From contig CM035232.1 of assembly GCA_020226215.1 (NCBI GenBank), positions 16,528,316 through 16,592,315 of the forward strand: 64,000 nucleotides of DNA, given 5' to 3'. The translations under genes were made by a program, and so were the position numbers. The stretch comes from Sindora glabra (lineage: Eukaryota; Streptophyta; Magnoliopsida; Fabales; Fabaceae). Numbering within the stretch: position 1 is the first letter of the stretch; each line of letters starts with the position of its first letter. The notes beneath the pieces are model-generated. The model was not told the origin of the DNA, searched no databases, and saw only the letters and a program-made list of their open reading frames with translations. Below are positions 35,562 through 49,143 of the stretch, piece by piece.

Positions 35562-35830
35562 TATAGAGTAAACTCCTATTTTCATTTTTATGAAATGCGA
35601 TTTTTCTCAATTTTGTTCTTATGAAATATTTTTTATTAATTTTATTCTTTTGAAATAATAATCTGTCCAATTTGATCCCTAAAACAAATTAATCTTCCTA
35701 CAAAAACTAACAAAAGAATGAAATCAAACAAATTAATAATATATGAGGATGAAATTGACAAAAGATATTCCTTTGGGATGAAATTGAGAAAAATTATACT
35801 TCATATGAATAAAAATAGAAATTTATTAAA
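35562..35830. mobile_element. Hairpin-forming MITE-like repeat
   Basis: The left half (for example 'ctattttcatttttatgaa', 'atttttctcaattttgttc') is repeated inverted in the right half ('ttcatatgaataaaaatag', 'gatgaaattgagaaaaat'). The whole ~270 bp would fold into one stem. No coding capacity. The target duplication is unclear. Confidence 0.5.
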
Positions 35831-36777
35831 AAAACAATATCAACTCCCCCCATGCAAATTTCTTTCTACTTGTTCTGTATTTGAATTTGAAAATTAAAGT
35901 TGATAATTCAATTATTAAGAAATTTAAATTTTATATGCTAAAATACTTTATATAATAATAATTAAATAAAACTTCTAAATTACTTAAGTATTCTAAGCGG
36001 AAAATTTAAGTTATTAAATATAATATTTTAAATTCAATCATATTTACAAATTCCACATTTATTCTTGAAAAATTATATTAACTATCATTTCTCATTTATG
36101 AGAATTAAGCTAAATTATTATTTTCCTAATACAAAACTTTAAAACCCCTAATATTTCTTAAATGTTTTATCCAAACACAACATTAACCATCCGTATGTAT
36201 ATCTAGATCGTTTCAACACAATTCTCATCCACAAGTTGGATTTTTATATTCTAAACATCCATTCATGCAAAAGCAACATGGATTGACACCTTTAATACTG
36301 TGTGGACAGACTATTTCAACAGTGTACGCATAATTCACCCTCGTGATCTTGGACTACAAAACATATTTTGGACGTATGAGAGCCAAATTTAAACAAATTA
36401 TATAATGTGGATCGATATTTGATAATACAAAGAGGAAAGAGAGAGAGAGAGAGAGTAAAGGAACCAATAGTTATTTCAAGTTAGTATCATTCCTTGAAAC
36501 CGATGAGAAACTGTGAGATGAGAAATGATTCAATTTTCCAACCAGCCAATTGACAACACACCTAGATATTTTGATTGCATCCCACAGCACAAGCAACCTT
36601 GCGATTATTGCCTGTCTATATGACAATAATCATTAACCCATTGTGGAAGCAGTTTAGTCGTGAAAAGCAAATGAATGGCGAAAGAGGCAATGTAGCAGTC
36701 TATTTAACAACAGTGTGAGCACAATTGTTGCAGTTCAATCCATGATTCAAGCACGGCCTTTTATGTTTTCTTAACAT
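35831..36777. other. Intergenic DNA and 3' flank of ARPC3
   Basis: No gene seen. A short (GA)n tract lies at about 36,436-36,455. The last few hundred bases probably hold the 3' UTR of the minus-strand ARPC3 gene. Confidence 0.4.
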
Positions 36778-37883
36778 TCAGGGAACAATAACATTCATGA
36801 ACTTCCTCTGCGCAAATGCCAACCACCATTTATTTGGAGTACCATTGTGCCTGTACGCAACGCTCAATAACCTTCCACTAGTTTCCTCCCTTGTCTGCTT
36901 CAGGTAATCCCTCAATAATTCTGCATTCAATGCCATCAAAAAGCTCCACCGCTGAGAAACTATGTATATGGTCTACTATCAAGTTGATTTAGTTGCAAAT
37001 TACACTAACCAGATGTAATATTAAAAAATTATTAAAATAAACATCCATTGTCACAACAAGGAATCTCAATTAAAATGATATCATACGCAGAACCGCAAAA
37101 ACAGCAATATTTTACTCAGTCTATGAATACCATTACTAGCAGGTCAACAGTTATTTGTCCAAATAAACATCAACAATAATAGGAGCATAATGCATAGCAT
37201 GTTGTTCATAAGAATGTCTAACCTGCTTCCTCCGTGGATTGTGGATAGGGGAAAAGACCCGGAAAGGGAAAACCGGACTCTCCAGGCACGGGAACGTCTT
37301 CGAGGCCCAAGTTAATGATGGCCTTGGTTCCTTCAGCTAAAGTTCTGCAACCTGCAAGCCTCTTGAGAGCCACATTGATGTAAAATGTCAAGTATATAAG
37401 AAGCTTTTCAGCAGGATTCTGGATATCAAAGTTTCTGAAGAACACGTTGGCCCGAAAGAATGCGATTGCTTCATCCACGATATCAATTCTGTCTGCATGA
37501 ACAAAAAATAATCTAAAATTTCAAGAGTAGACAATGAATTAAACTCCGGCTATGAGGCTGTTCAATGTACCCAAAAAAGTTTTAAAAAAAAATTACCTTG
37601 CTCTGAAACTGGAGCTGGCCCTTTTATATGGCTTTTCAAAGGAAGAAGAGGGCATCCACAAGCTTTGGTGACACCCTCATCATCCACAAAAATGGAGTGA
37701 TAAACCTTTCATAACAACCATTCATCTGATATCAGTGTATGTCGCAGAGATAAAAACATGACGAAGCTTAAAGCCGAAAAGTCAAGATGAATAGGAATAA
37801 CCATTGATTCCCAAAAAAAACAAACAACAACAAAAATAATTCGCAGAAAAAAACTTGAAAGTGAAGCTTCATCCTGGTACCAT
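36778..37883 (-). CDS. ARPC3: Actin-related protein 2/3 complex subunit 3 (p21-Arc)
   Basis: A complete gene with coding exons 37881-37883 (the ATG alone), 37597-37705, 37223-37492 and 36778-36920, total 174 residues, the normal size of ARPC3. Splice sites are AGATG|gtacca, gaaag|GTTTAT, GCAAG|gtaatt, atgcag|ACAGA, GCAG|gttaga and atgcag|AATTA, and all phases agree. Diagnostic stretches are VYHSIFVDDEGVTKACGCP, LPLKSHIKGPAPVSEQ, AIAFFRANVFFRNFDI, LLIYLTFYINVALKRL, VPGESGFPFPGLF and NKWWLAFAQRKFMNV. The protein is a structural subunit of the Arp2/3 complex, which nucleates branched actin filaments in the cytoplasm and shapes trichomes and pavement cells in plants. Family and exon calls are secure. 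The separated ATG is the least certain point, but no in-frame ATG precedes VYHS in exon 2. Confidence 0.95.
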
Positions 37884-40800
37884 CTCTTTTCTGTCGGGAA
37901 TTGATGCGTTGTCAGAACCCAAATGCCAAAAGAGCCAAATTTCCCAAATGCGACCTAGATTTTTCTGTCAAATTCACAGAAAAGAACCGGATATATTATG
38001 AAATGATGATCAAAATGGTAATATGAAGACAAAGAACAAGCAGAATTGAGAAACGTGTATAGAAAACATCAAATTACCCAATTTGACAGAGATTCCTCAC
38101 AGGATCTTGCTGTAGATTGAAGACAAAGGGAGCGGAATATTGGCTTTGTCGATTAAAGAAAGACGTAGATCAATGCCTCAGTGGACCCGAGGCTAGACCC
38201 AGCCCATTTCAAGGGGTAGATTTGACACTTCACATCTTTTTTGCCCCTTATCTTCTCAGTGATTTCCCTTCCCCAAATTTAAAAAATAGAAAAATACAGT
38301 GGCAATAAAATCATAGTTATTATTTTATATATGGAAAATAATTAGAGGGGCATCATTAGCAATTTAGCATGACAAATTGACATTTATGGTTAAATAATAT
38401 AAGCGGGGGTTACTTGGTCGGTTTGAATTTTTGTTTATTTTGATAAAATATTATTTAAATATAATTATAAAATATTAAAATAAAAAATTATTTTTTATTT
38501 GATATTAAATATAAAAAATTTCAAAAATTTATTTTTTATTTTAAAAAATTTATTTTTATTATTATAAATTTAAATATTATTTTTAATCATAAATATAAAT
38601 AACATATCATTCCTTTATTAATATATATATAAATAATTTTTTTAATAAAAAATACTTGCCTGCGAAACCTTTCTATTAATATTCCATAACCACTCATAGT
38701 AAAATAATTAGGGATACTTTCAAAGAAATTCTATTTAATGAAGAATTTTTTTTATTTTGACTATTGGACATGGTTATTTTGTTAATAAGTTTGGATCATT
38801 CTATTACGAAGACGTGACTCATGATCCAAATACTAATATTATTTTATGTTTTTCCTAGGAAATTAATCCGAATGAGATAAAAACAGAGAAAAAATTTAAT
38901 TTAAAATTTTAATTATTAAAAAAATTTAATCACAAATTTAACATCCAATATTTTTTTATTCCATATTCAAATAAGAGAGAGAGAAAAATTTTAAAGCAAA
39001 CTTTCTTTCTCATTTTCTCGTCTCATCCAAATAAAGCCTAAGTTCTGTCGGCATTATTATATTCGCAACTTTGGAATAAATTTCTAGGCTTCCTATCCTA
39101 TACAAATGAAAACCGAAAGGAGTTTTGACACCAACCTGCAAAATCATTCCTGGAGGAAAATTGGATCAGCGGATCAGCTTTTACTGTTGAAGGGAAGAAG
39201 AATCAACGGTTGAGATCGTTTTCTGATATATCCAAATTGGATTATTTTTTTTTCATTTTTTCTGGTATTTCAGCCAATATTTTTAGTCATGTACCCCACA
39301 TTTGACAAGTTGTCCCCGTGAAATGAAAGGAGACAAAAACAGAGCTAAGATCAGTAGAGCGACGTTGACTTAGAATGTTCTAACAGGAGATGTTTTCGTC
39401 TTGACCAACACCGTCTCTTCCCGTCACAAGGAAACATTCCATCTTATTCTTATAATAAAAAATTACTTATTTTATTAAAAAAATACTCATAAAAATATAA
39501 AAATTTGTATTTATGAAACCTACATATTTTTATTTCTTAAATTATATCTATCTTTATTTTTTTAAAAATAAAAAAGTTCTTGTTCCAAGATTAAAATAGA
39601 ATTTCTCAGTTACAAGGTAACATAAATATTTTATATTTATTTATTTAATAGTTTTACACATCATAAAAAGATGCATTCCACATATAAATTTTTCATTCAG
39701 TTTAAATACACAGAATATTTTATCTTAACCACTATGAAATAACGGTACTTGTTTATAATATTTTTTATATCTCCATATATTACACTGTTTCAATCAGATT
39801 GAATCAAGATGCATCTCATAGTATTATAATTTTTATAAAAAAATTAATGAAATGAATAGTTATAAATTTAAAAATTATTTTTTAATTTATTATTTATTAA
39901 ATTTGAATTAATTGCTTTCAATCTAGTTTAGCCAGCTTTTCAATACGAGTTGATCAAACAATAAGTTTACACAAAAAAACAAATGCTAGTTATATATAAT
40001 TGAGTATGCAAAAAAAACATAATTTATCATATACAGTCCGACACTTAAGTTACTAAATTAATAAGTGTTCGAGTAGAATAATTATATGAAAGCAAATTAA
40101 AGAAGAAGAGCTTATGCATTGTCCTTATATAAACCTCCTAAAATCTAAGGATGATAATTAGTGTGATCTAGAAAAATAATGAAAGGTGCACATATAAATT
40201 AGATAGTTTAAGAAAATATCAATACTAATTTAATTGCTTAAAAGTGTATATATTAATCTTTTTAATATGATATAAATATGATCAATGTAAATAAAGAAAT
40301 AATATATATTATAATTAATTTTGTACTTTTTAAGTACTTTTTTGATGTGACTGATATTGAATTAATTATTTAGATCGACTATATTGAATCTTATCATTTG
40401 ATCACTTTAACAAAATGAATTATTAGACTTTGAACAATTTATGCAAATTTGATATTTAAGTTAATTTGAGTTAAACCAAAATATTGGATTGGGTTATTCA
40501 ATCGTTTTTTACATGTTAAGTTGGATTGAGAGTGATTCTTTATTATTAAGATCAAATGTGCGTATGTGCACATATTACTCAATCAAATTTAGTATTATCA
40601 TGAAACATTAATTTTTTTCATTTAAAGATATAATCTTACACTTTATTTTCTTAAAATGCAGTTTGGAATCAGAACGGGAAAAAATGGTTTGGAAGCAAAC
40701 GTGCAAACGTGAGAACAGAGTGCAAGGTTGTTTGACTAAATAGAAATATCCCTTTAACAATGCTACATTGCAATCCTTAACAATAGCCTAAACCCGTGAC

Positions 40801-41905
40801 CGTCTCTTGAAAACACTGTCACCGCATGGCCCCACATCCAACCTGACAGTTGATATCCTGTTCTGTCACTGAGTTATTTTGACATCCTTGGTGAGTAATT
40901 GAAGATTTTAATTTATTTATTATCATTTATCTAAACTTAAAATACTCGCTTGTTAGGGCACGTGGAGGTCAATTTTAAGGCATCAATCTTCTTGCTTCTT
41001 ACCAGAAAAAAATGTAGGTTCTTCTTGCTTCTCAAACGTTGACTTAAAGAACAGGGCACTTTGATCATTAAAACCTACCGTTCCTTTGATAGCATGACAT
41101 CTAACAACCGTTCAACCTGGTTAAAACTAATTTCCCATTATTACAAGATATTTTTGTTACTTTCCTTCTAAAACATATTACTTCCGGGATGCCTTTCGGT
41201 CTGAGCTTTTTTTAGGGAAAAAAAATTAAAGGAGTCCGAATAAAAAAATAAATACAGAAATAAAAAAAATAAAACTATACAACAGATTTTAGACACCCTC
41301 AAAGCATTATAAAGCAGCATACCAAATATTTGAATAAATAAGTGCGAAGGACTCTTAAGATTTTTAATATTTCAGTGGAATTACGATGATAGGCTCGTTC
41401 TTTGAATTGTAATCATAGTTTAAACCAAACATTTTATTGCTCTTATAATTATAGTTAAATAAAGAGGATAGTCAATCACTCCTATGTTCCCTACCTCAGC
41501 AGAAAAAAAAAAAAAATAGCGTCACTTAGCTTCTTGACCTGAAGTAACTTCATAGCAGGAGACTACTGAAATTTGGAAGGCAACAAAACTATGCAATACT
41601 TTCTTCAATATGGATAAGCATGGAAACGTATTTATACTCAGCACGTACACACAGCCAAAATTTTGTTTAAATGGTTGACAACAATTTCAAGAAAAAGAAA
41701 AAAAAATAAAATAAAAGAAGAACATACATTTGAATGCAACACGAAATTTTAAAATTACAATCTTGAACACATCACTTGTGCCAGAGCTTTTTTACCAGAA
41801 CTTGTGGCAACCATGCCACAAGGTTAAAAAAGAATGATCATTCAAAAGTAGAACTGTACATGCCAGTGACTCAAACCTTAAGTGGAAGATGTGAACTATC
41901 ATCAA
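37884..41905. other. Intergenic DNA between ARPC3 and MGDG synthase
   Basis: The first few hundred bases are leader and promoter of ARPC3; the final few hundred before 41,905 are probably 3' UTR of MGDG synthase. No gene was seen between them. ORF 38117-38308 (+) lies upstream of ARPC3 and shows no family likeness. A possible short MITE at about 38,868-39,043 has weak inverted ends ('gaatgagataaaaac', 'ctcgtctcatccaa'). Confidence 0.4.
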
Positions 41906-44673
41906 TTAGAATAGGCTAGTAAATGATGAGGTCAACATGTATGGAATATTTGATAAAGGTCCACGCTGCAGAATAAGTTCATTGATGTCCTTCACAATGT
42001 CAAACACCGCCTCTGGCTGTGCTAATTTCAGTGCATTCTCCGACATTTTCTTCAGTTCGTCTGATTTTACGCTGAACCATTCGGCCACAATTCTTGCTGT
42101 TTCCTTCGGACTTCGGGTAAAAACACCAGCTCCATTGTCCACCACATAAGGAACATTACCCTTTTCCTGCAGTCACCATTGCAGCAGAAAATTATAAGAG
42201 GGGCCAGAAGAACAAATTTATTTATTTATTTATTTTAAAAAAAAGGTTGCCAAAGTCTATGGGAGCAGTGAAAAAATGGACTCGAGTGAATTTTATCACT
42301 TGATTCTTCAGCATAAACTTCGTCTTCAGATTAAAAGTAGGCATTACTTGAAACACTTGTTCAGTGGTAACAGAATACAACCTAAATGACAGAAGAATAT
42401 ATAATTTGATTCTTTACCTGACCAGGAATATAGTCATTGAGGATTATAGGAAGCCCTCTGATCAGTGCTTCTGCAATCGTACCTGGTCCAGCCTGAAAAC
42501 CCAGAGACTCTTAAGCCTGTGCTAACATAGAAATAGAAGTAGCTTCCAAATAGCAAAAGAGTTTGACATACTTTTGTTATAATGCAGTCACAAGCTCCCA
42601 TCCATTTCACCATCTGTGTTTCAAAACCTCTAATCTGCTCAAATGAGAAACAAAAAAATTAGAGGATGTCATTCTTTGTTGTTTGTCTCTATTTGTATTT
42701 TCAGACATCAGAGGCTAAAGGAGTGAAACTGAATTACCTTCACAGGAATCTTAAACTCAACAGATTCAAGGCTAGATACCAAACTCTTATTGCGACCACA
42801 TATGATTATTAACTGTCCAATTGGCTTGTCAGATTCTTTATCAAATAACGCTTCTCCAAGAGCCAATGCAGTTTTCTTGACGGGACCCATGCCTTCGCCA
42901 CCTCCCATCAGCAAAACTGCAGGCAAATCAGGGTCCATCTCGAGTTCTTCTCTTAGTTGATCCTACAAACAAAAAAAGAAAAGAAAAGAAAAAAAATTCA
43001 GCTTAATAGTACAATAATCCACCAAGCAAACAAGAAACTATAGCTAAAACTCTAAAAGTACATACCTTTGAGAGAATTGCGCGCGCAAAAGAAGGCCTAA
43101 TTGGCAAGCCAAAAATGCGGACTTGAGACTCTTCAAGGCCATCTTGTAAAGCTCTCTTGTACACCTTCGGTGAGGGGCAGTAACATCGATTGACCCCTGG
43201 ATGAAACCTAAAAACAGCTTGAAAGTCTAAATCATACAGGAGGAAAAAAATAAAAAAACAGTTGATTCACATCACAGAAAAAGCAATAAAAGTTAAAATA
43301 CTATAGTGAATTTACCAGGTAGGATGGCATGTATTAAGGTCGGTGATCACTGTGACAAAGACGACCTTTTCCTGCAAACCTTGCCACTTGAGAACCCACA
43401 ACGGAATATGTTGCATCAACGGATGGACACTGATTATAACATCTGGTTTGTATTCCATTAGACCTGCTTCCACCTCCCTGACAATGACGTATTGCCATAC
43501 AATTCAGAAAAATGAAACTTCATTGAGAAGAAAGAAAATAGGCTTCGTGATTCGCACATTCTTTTGCCCCACAAACCAAGACTATTATCAGGTCATCCAG
43601 CTAGAGAAATCATTGCCTCGCAACAAAGGTGAACGGCTATAATTGCAATTATTGACACTATTAGCAATAATTTAGTGGCAAGTGGTCCGTATCATAAAGT
43701 CATATTGGCAAGCAAAAGAACAAAGCTGGGAACAAGGCACTGGGGTTAAAAGTACACAAAACAATACTTAAGAAAAAGTTGTAGCAAAACCATTTATCAA
43801 AGTTTATGCTAAAGCACGTTAGGTAATTATGCGATACAATTCTGCAGTTAATAATTGTCATATAGGTTAAATTATTTAAGATGCATAAAACACAGAAAGA
43901 GGAGATGAGTAAGAAGAAGGAATATACTTGGCGTAGTAGGCAGCCATGGCAGCTAGATACACAGAGTGAACCCATTTGGGAGATGTACTATGAAATGCAA
44001 CCCTCCATAACTGCACATGTTTAACCATGAATTTATATGATCTCTCCATGTCGTTCAATGGCCAGCCCGTGTACTCTTTCCAAACATCTTTAATAAATAC
44101 CTAAAATTGAATAGGTTTTTGCTCAGGAAATGACCAAAAAAAGGTTTGATTTCTATGTGAAGAAAACTACGTTGTTTGAAATAAAAGGCAGGACAAGTAG
44201 CTCCAAGAAGATGAAATGACGACAAAGTCCGCTGAGGGTGTTGCTAGAATATCGAACAAAGCAGAAATAACGGATGGCGGATCCACGACAAATTTTAGGC
44301 AGAGAAAAAGACAATAAACGAACCACCGCGAAACGAAAAATGCTAAATTTAACAAAATTCACGAGATCCCGGAAAAAAAAAAGGAAAAATCAATAGTTAC
44401 ATTGTAATCATCGCCGAATTCAATCTGAAAAGCATCACGGATGGCCTCGGCGGAAGCTCTGTGTCCACCGCCGGTATCACTCATCAGAATCAACACGTTC
44501 TTCGTCCTTTCGGCTCCAATCTCCATAAGCTCCATGCCCGCGTCGCTGTCTTCGTCGCAAATGCTCCGTGTCTCGTTTCCATGCCTTTTGTTTTTACTTC
44601 CATGAGACCCTCCCACCGTCTCAAAGACCCTCTCTGCTAAGGACTTTCTCGGAGACGCAAACGACATCGCCAT
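41906..44673 (-). CDS. MGD2: Monogalactosyldiacylglycerol synthase, type B (MGD2/MGD3-like)
   Basis: Eight exons: 44401-44673, 43928-44100, 43316-43477, 43066-43207, 42738-42962, 42572-42634, 42418-42492 and 41906-42166. All have GT-AG junctions and matching phases, and together encode 457 residues. The enzyme (GT28 family) moves galactose from UDP-galactose to diacylglycerol to make MGDG in the plastid outer envelope. Visible marks: [20 protein letters not shown] at 59-78 (N-terminal MGDG_synth fold), [20 protein letters not shown], the glycosyltransferase motif [11 protein letters not shown] near 267-277, [19 protein letters not shown], and [17 protein letters not shown] near 348-364 (sugar-nucleotide site). 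Residues before the first domain number only about 58, too short for the long transit peptide of type-A MGD1, which supports type B. Whether it is MGD2 or MGD3 cannot be decided here. Confidence 0.95.
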
Positions 44674-46389
44674 GTCTCTGCAAAACCACACGCACCCAGA
44701 AGGGGGTAAAAAGAAAAAAAAATGCTTTTTCTTGACCAAGAAGAAAACCCAATATCAACCTAACGGTCAAATCTCATTCCCGCCACCGGGAATGGAGGTT
44801 TCCGGCGGAGAGAGACCTAGATGATAGAGAAAAATAAAATAGGAAGGTAGGGACCGAGAGAATATTATGGGTGTTTACAGGTTTTGGTTCGAATAGAGAA
44901 TGAGGTTGTCAGTTGTACTGGTTGGATGCTAGAATTATGATTTAGAAAAATTTGAGGCTCGGCTGGCTGGCTTTGGTGGCAAATAGACAATTTTTTGTTT
45001 TGGAAAGTTCCGACTGCAAGTTCCAAATCTTCAATATTATATGTTTATTTCATCATTTGTATTTTAGGTTTTGCTCGGATGCCCTTTGGTTTTGTGTATT
45101 TGGACGTTGAGCGGAAGACGTTGAAATTTTTAGTTGGGATTGACAGGCTGTTGACAAATTTTTGCCCTCGTGATCCTTCCTCTGTTTAATATTAACTTCA
45201 GAAATATTACATGTCTTAAAAATAAATTTTAAAATTTAAATAAAAAATTATTATTAAATACAAGATGATGAAATAAATTTTTAATATTTAATTTAATAAA
45301 TATAAAATTTAGTTTCGAATTCTATATTTTTTTTTGTAATTATAGCATTTTTGAATTAAATTTGGACTTTGTAGTCAAATTCCATATCAATTCATCGCCA
45401 TTCCTTACAAGCAATGGCTGTTATTTGAGGCATCTCCTTTTAAGGAAATGAAATTCGTATTTCACAATTTTTTTTTCAATATATTCAGCGGCAAAGGCAA
45501 ACCTGCATAGAAATATAACAAAACCTACCCAGATAAACAATGCAATTAATGGTTAGAGATCTAGCCATTTTTCCAACAAGATAATAATAAATGAGATATA
45601 AGGAACTGTCAAACTAAGGTTAAAACAAATAACTTGTAAATAAATTAGAAACATCAAAAACAATGTAGGAAATCCATATTTAAATCTATCCAAACATTTC
45701 GTTTGTCAAAGAAGTTTGCTTTCTGTTATGCTGTTAAATCTATATGTAGCTCTTGGACTCCCTTTATCTTGTTTCAAAAAAAATTTATGTAATACATACA
45801 AGTAAAAGGTGTTATGTCACGTATATATTTTTTATGAAAAAATAATTCATGATATTATATTAGTAGAAAAAATAACTTTCTCTTAAAATATATAATGTTT
45901 TCTCACTACTCTTCAAGATTTGAATCCTTTTTTATCAACAGATAAAATTTATTTGAAATCAACATATTTTTTACTAAGTTAATACTTTTTTAATTGTATA
46001 ATTTATTTTTTGTTGTGATCTATGCTTGTGACTTTAAAATTTGTTTGAAGTTGGCCTCCATGTTACAAGCATGCACGCGCTTTTTTTTTTATTTCTTACA
46101 ATAAATTTAAATAGTGTGAATTTTTTACAAATCAAGTTTATAATTTTAGAATCGAAAATTTTTTATTCAAGTAATATTTGATATTTTTTAAAGGTTTTAG
46201 TCTTTTTACTATATTTAAAACTATATCTTTAATCTTTGTGTGTGTAGATCCAATAATTTAAATACTCTTCTATTTAAAAAAATAAAGCTTTTTATTTTAG
46301 AAACCATTTTAAATGGATAAATCGAAATGGATCTATAACTAGCCCATCTATTTTCTATCTTTAATGAACACAGGTATAAATAAATGAAT
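44674..46389. other. Upstream region of MGDG synthase and intergenic DNA
   Basis: Leader and promoter of the minus-strand gene are expected in the first ~500 bases. No P1BS phosphate-response site (GNATATNC) was found by eye in 44,674-45,600. ORF 44995-45189 (+) shows no family likeness. Confidence 0.4.
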
Positions 46390-49072
46390 GGTGTATTCAT
46401 CCTTTTCATACCAAACAAAACAAATTTTGTCTCCACCATTTTTCTCTTATTATTTTTCCTTCATATTAGGAACATTAGCATTAGTCTCTTTTAGATTTAG
46501 TAGTATGGGTCTTTCATTTCTTTTTGCATGTTTTCCATCCTTATTCCAAACCCAAAAGATAGTTTCATCCACAATAACATCTCTGCTAATTATTACTTTA
46601 TTTGTTTCAAAATTATCTAGTTTATATCCTTCTATCTGATGATACCCAAGTAGCACTATTCTTTTATTTTGTTTGTTAAGCTTACTTTTTTTCTCTTTTG
46701 GAATGTAAAAATAACACAAAGAATTAAATATCTTCACATGAGTTACAAATCATCTTTTACTTAACTATATTTCTTCTAAGGATTTATTGCTCAGTTTACT
46801 GGTTAGGTTTCTATTAAAAATATAAACTGCACATGATACAGCCTCACTCCCAAAACTTACTTAGCATCTACTTTGTCTTTAATATGCTTTTGACCATATT
46901 AAGTATAGTTTTATTTCTTCTCTTAGCAACACCATTATGTTGGGGAGTGTATAGGATAATTATCTTATGATTGATCCTATCTTATGTGTAAAAATTTTAA
47001 AACTTTAATTAGTTATATTCTCCACCATCACTTGTCCTTAATACCTCCAACTTTCTTCCATGTTGTATTTCTACCATTGATTTAAAGCTTTTGAATATCT
47101 TAAATGCTTCAAATTTATTATATAAACCCACATTTTCTTGCTAAATTCATCGACAAAGGTAATAAAATACCCATTCTTCTTAAGAGGATCTTCATTAAAT
47201 GATCCATATACATCATAATAGACTAATTCTAATATGATAGAATTTCTGGTTCCTAATTGCTTTGCAAAAGGTCTTTTAAGTTGTTTCCCAAGCATACAAG
47301 CTTCACATAACTTACTAGGTAGTTTAAATGACGGAAAGTTAGCTATCATTCTATTTATGCTAAGCTAATGCAAGCTTTTAAAGTTTAAAAGTCCTATCTT
47401 AAGATGTTAAGCCCAACTTTTATCAATCATTGCAATTAAGAGGCATCTGTATTCAGCATTATTAATTTCAATACTAAAGGTTTTATGTTTAGACAAAAAA
47501 GCTTTCATCACCACTTTTCCATCTAAATCAAATACCAACAGACTTTCTTTGTTTATCTTCACTATATAGCATCTTCCTAATAGTTGTCCTAGACTTAAAA
47601 AGTTATTTTTCATGGTTAGAATATTCAATACATTTGATATATATGCATGGTTCTCATTCTTTTATTGGATGAGAATCTTATATTTTCCTTTTGCTATAAC
47701 AAAATTATCCTTTGTAAATATGACCTTTAAGCTTATTAAACTATCCAATTCTAAAAACAAAGCTTAGTTACCTATCATGTGATTAGAACAACCTCTATCT
47801 AGATACTAAGCATTATGCTTAACTTCATCAGTGCTTGAAACGAGCATAAGCAACCCTTGATTTTTCATCCTCCTATTCTTGAACAAAATTAGTAGCTTTT
47901 TCATTATTCTAAGGTTTCTTTATTGTACATTTATTAGCAAAATGCCTAAGTCTTTGACATTGATAGCATTAAATTTGAGATTTATCAAACCTTCTACCAC
48001 GACCTCTTCTATTATTTTGATTCTGATTTTTAGTTGGACTCTTTCTAATTTTAAGTTTCTAGGCCTTCATCCTCTTTTTCATATCCACGAGCTTTAGTAT
48101 TTTTGAATTTTCTTCATCCAAATCCCTTTACCTCTTCCTTTACTTCCACCTTTCTAGCTTTTTTACCCAGTATCATTCATTTTCTCCTTCTATTCATGTC
48201 TAGTATGAAATGCTTGTTCTATCGATCTGTCAATCATTCTTTTAAACATATATTACCTATAATTTTTTAGTGAATCTTAGGATAATCAATGGATATATTC
48301 CTAAGATATTTGGATTCTTTAATTGCTATTACTATATAATCAAATTAATAGGTAAAAATCTCAAAATTTTCTTAATAATTGATAAATTTAAGAGCTTTTC
48401 ACCATTTTTTATTAGTTAAAGATAGCACTTTTGAAAAATATTTACTATAGCTTCTTTCTTTTTCATTTGTAGCAAGTCATACTTTCTTCTAAATGTCTAC
48501 AATCTTAATTTTTTTTATACTTTATCAATGCCTTTATAACTTCTTCCAATATGTCCTAAGCCTCTTTTGCATTAGTGGCGCTAGCTATTTTCTTAAAAAG
48601 TACAAATTTGATTCATTAACAATGTAAAATATTTTTTGCTATTAGTAAATGGAAGAAAGACATTTCATTAAAAAAAGTAATTAAAAATTTTTTATCGTAG
48701 TAAAAGAGTTTTAATAATTTTTTTATTAACATGGCAACATATACGTAGGTAATAGTATAAAGAAGGTTTACACTAGCCATGAATTAAATTTAAATCCTTT
48801 CTTAAAAATAGATTCATCTACACTTTGGTGAAGTAATAAAAATGCCTTACAATCTTTCTTTTGATTGTCCAAATGCTTTTAGAGTTTTAGTAGGATTTCC
48901 AATGAGCTCTATAACATGTTTAGTGGCAATATCATCCACTTCCTAATTGCCAAACATCACCTTTATTTGTATGCTCCATCAATCAAAATTCCTACCATCT
49001 AGCTTTAGAAAGGTGGATTAAATAGAACTAATTACATTTGCCATTACAAGAACTAGGCTCTAAACACCTTTT
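46390..49072 (-). mobile_element. Copia remnant, gag to integrase, minus strand
   Basis: Read on the minus strand, a degenerate Met-tRNA primer site (ggtgtttagagcc, 49056-49068) is followed by a gag ATG at 49044 (MANVISSI, then KLDGRNFD). A CCHC-like region lies near 47,950, a pre-integrase region at 47,407-47,628 (NNFLSLGQLL), and integrase pieces at 47,071-47,349 (CEACMLGKQLKRPF, YFITFVDEFSKK). The post-integrase linker is at 46,450-46,737 (SLCYFYIPKEKK, LLGYHQIEGYKLDNFETNKV, ISRDVIVDE). Many stops and shifts are present. RT and RNase H are absent: likeness ends at about 46,390-46,440. This is an old, 3'-truncated copy, more decayed than the Copia element at 26,616. Confidence 0.8.
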
Positions 49073-49143
49073 GTTAGAGAGAGAACTTATACAAAGAGAA
49101 AGAAGAAGATTTTACAAAGAAAAGAATATTTTCATCTTTTAAA

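Noticed and set aside
43343..43642. 99-codon plus-strand ORF
   Set aside because: Overlaps exon 3 and intron 2 of the MGDG synthase gene on the other strand; no family likeness.
43700..43975. 91-codon minus-strand ORF
   Set aside because: Mostly intron 2 of MGDG synthase read through the exon 2 donor.
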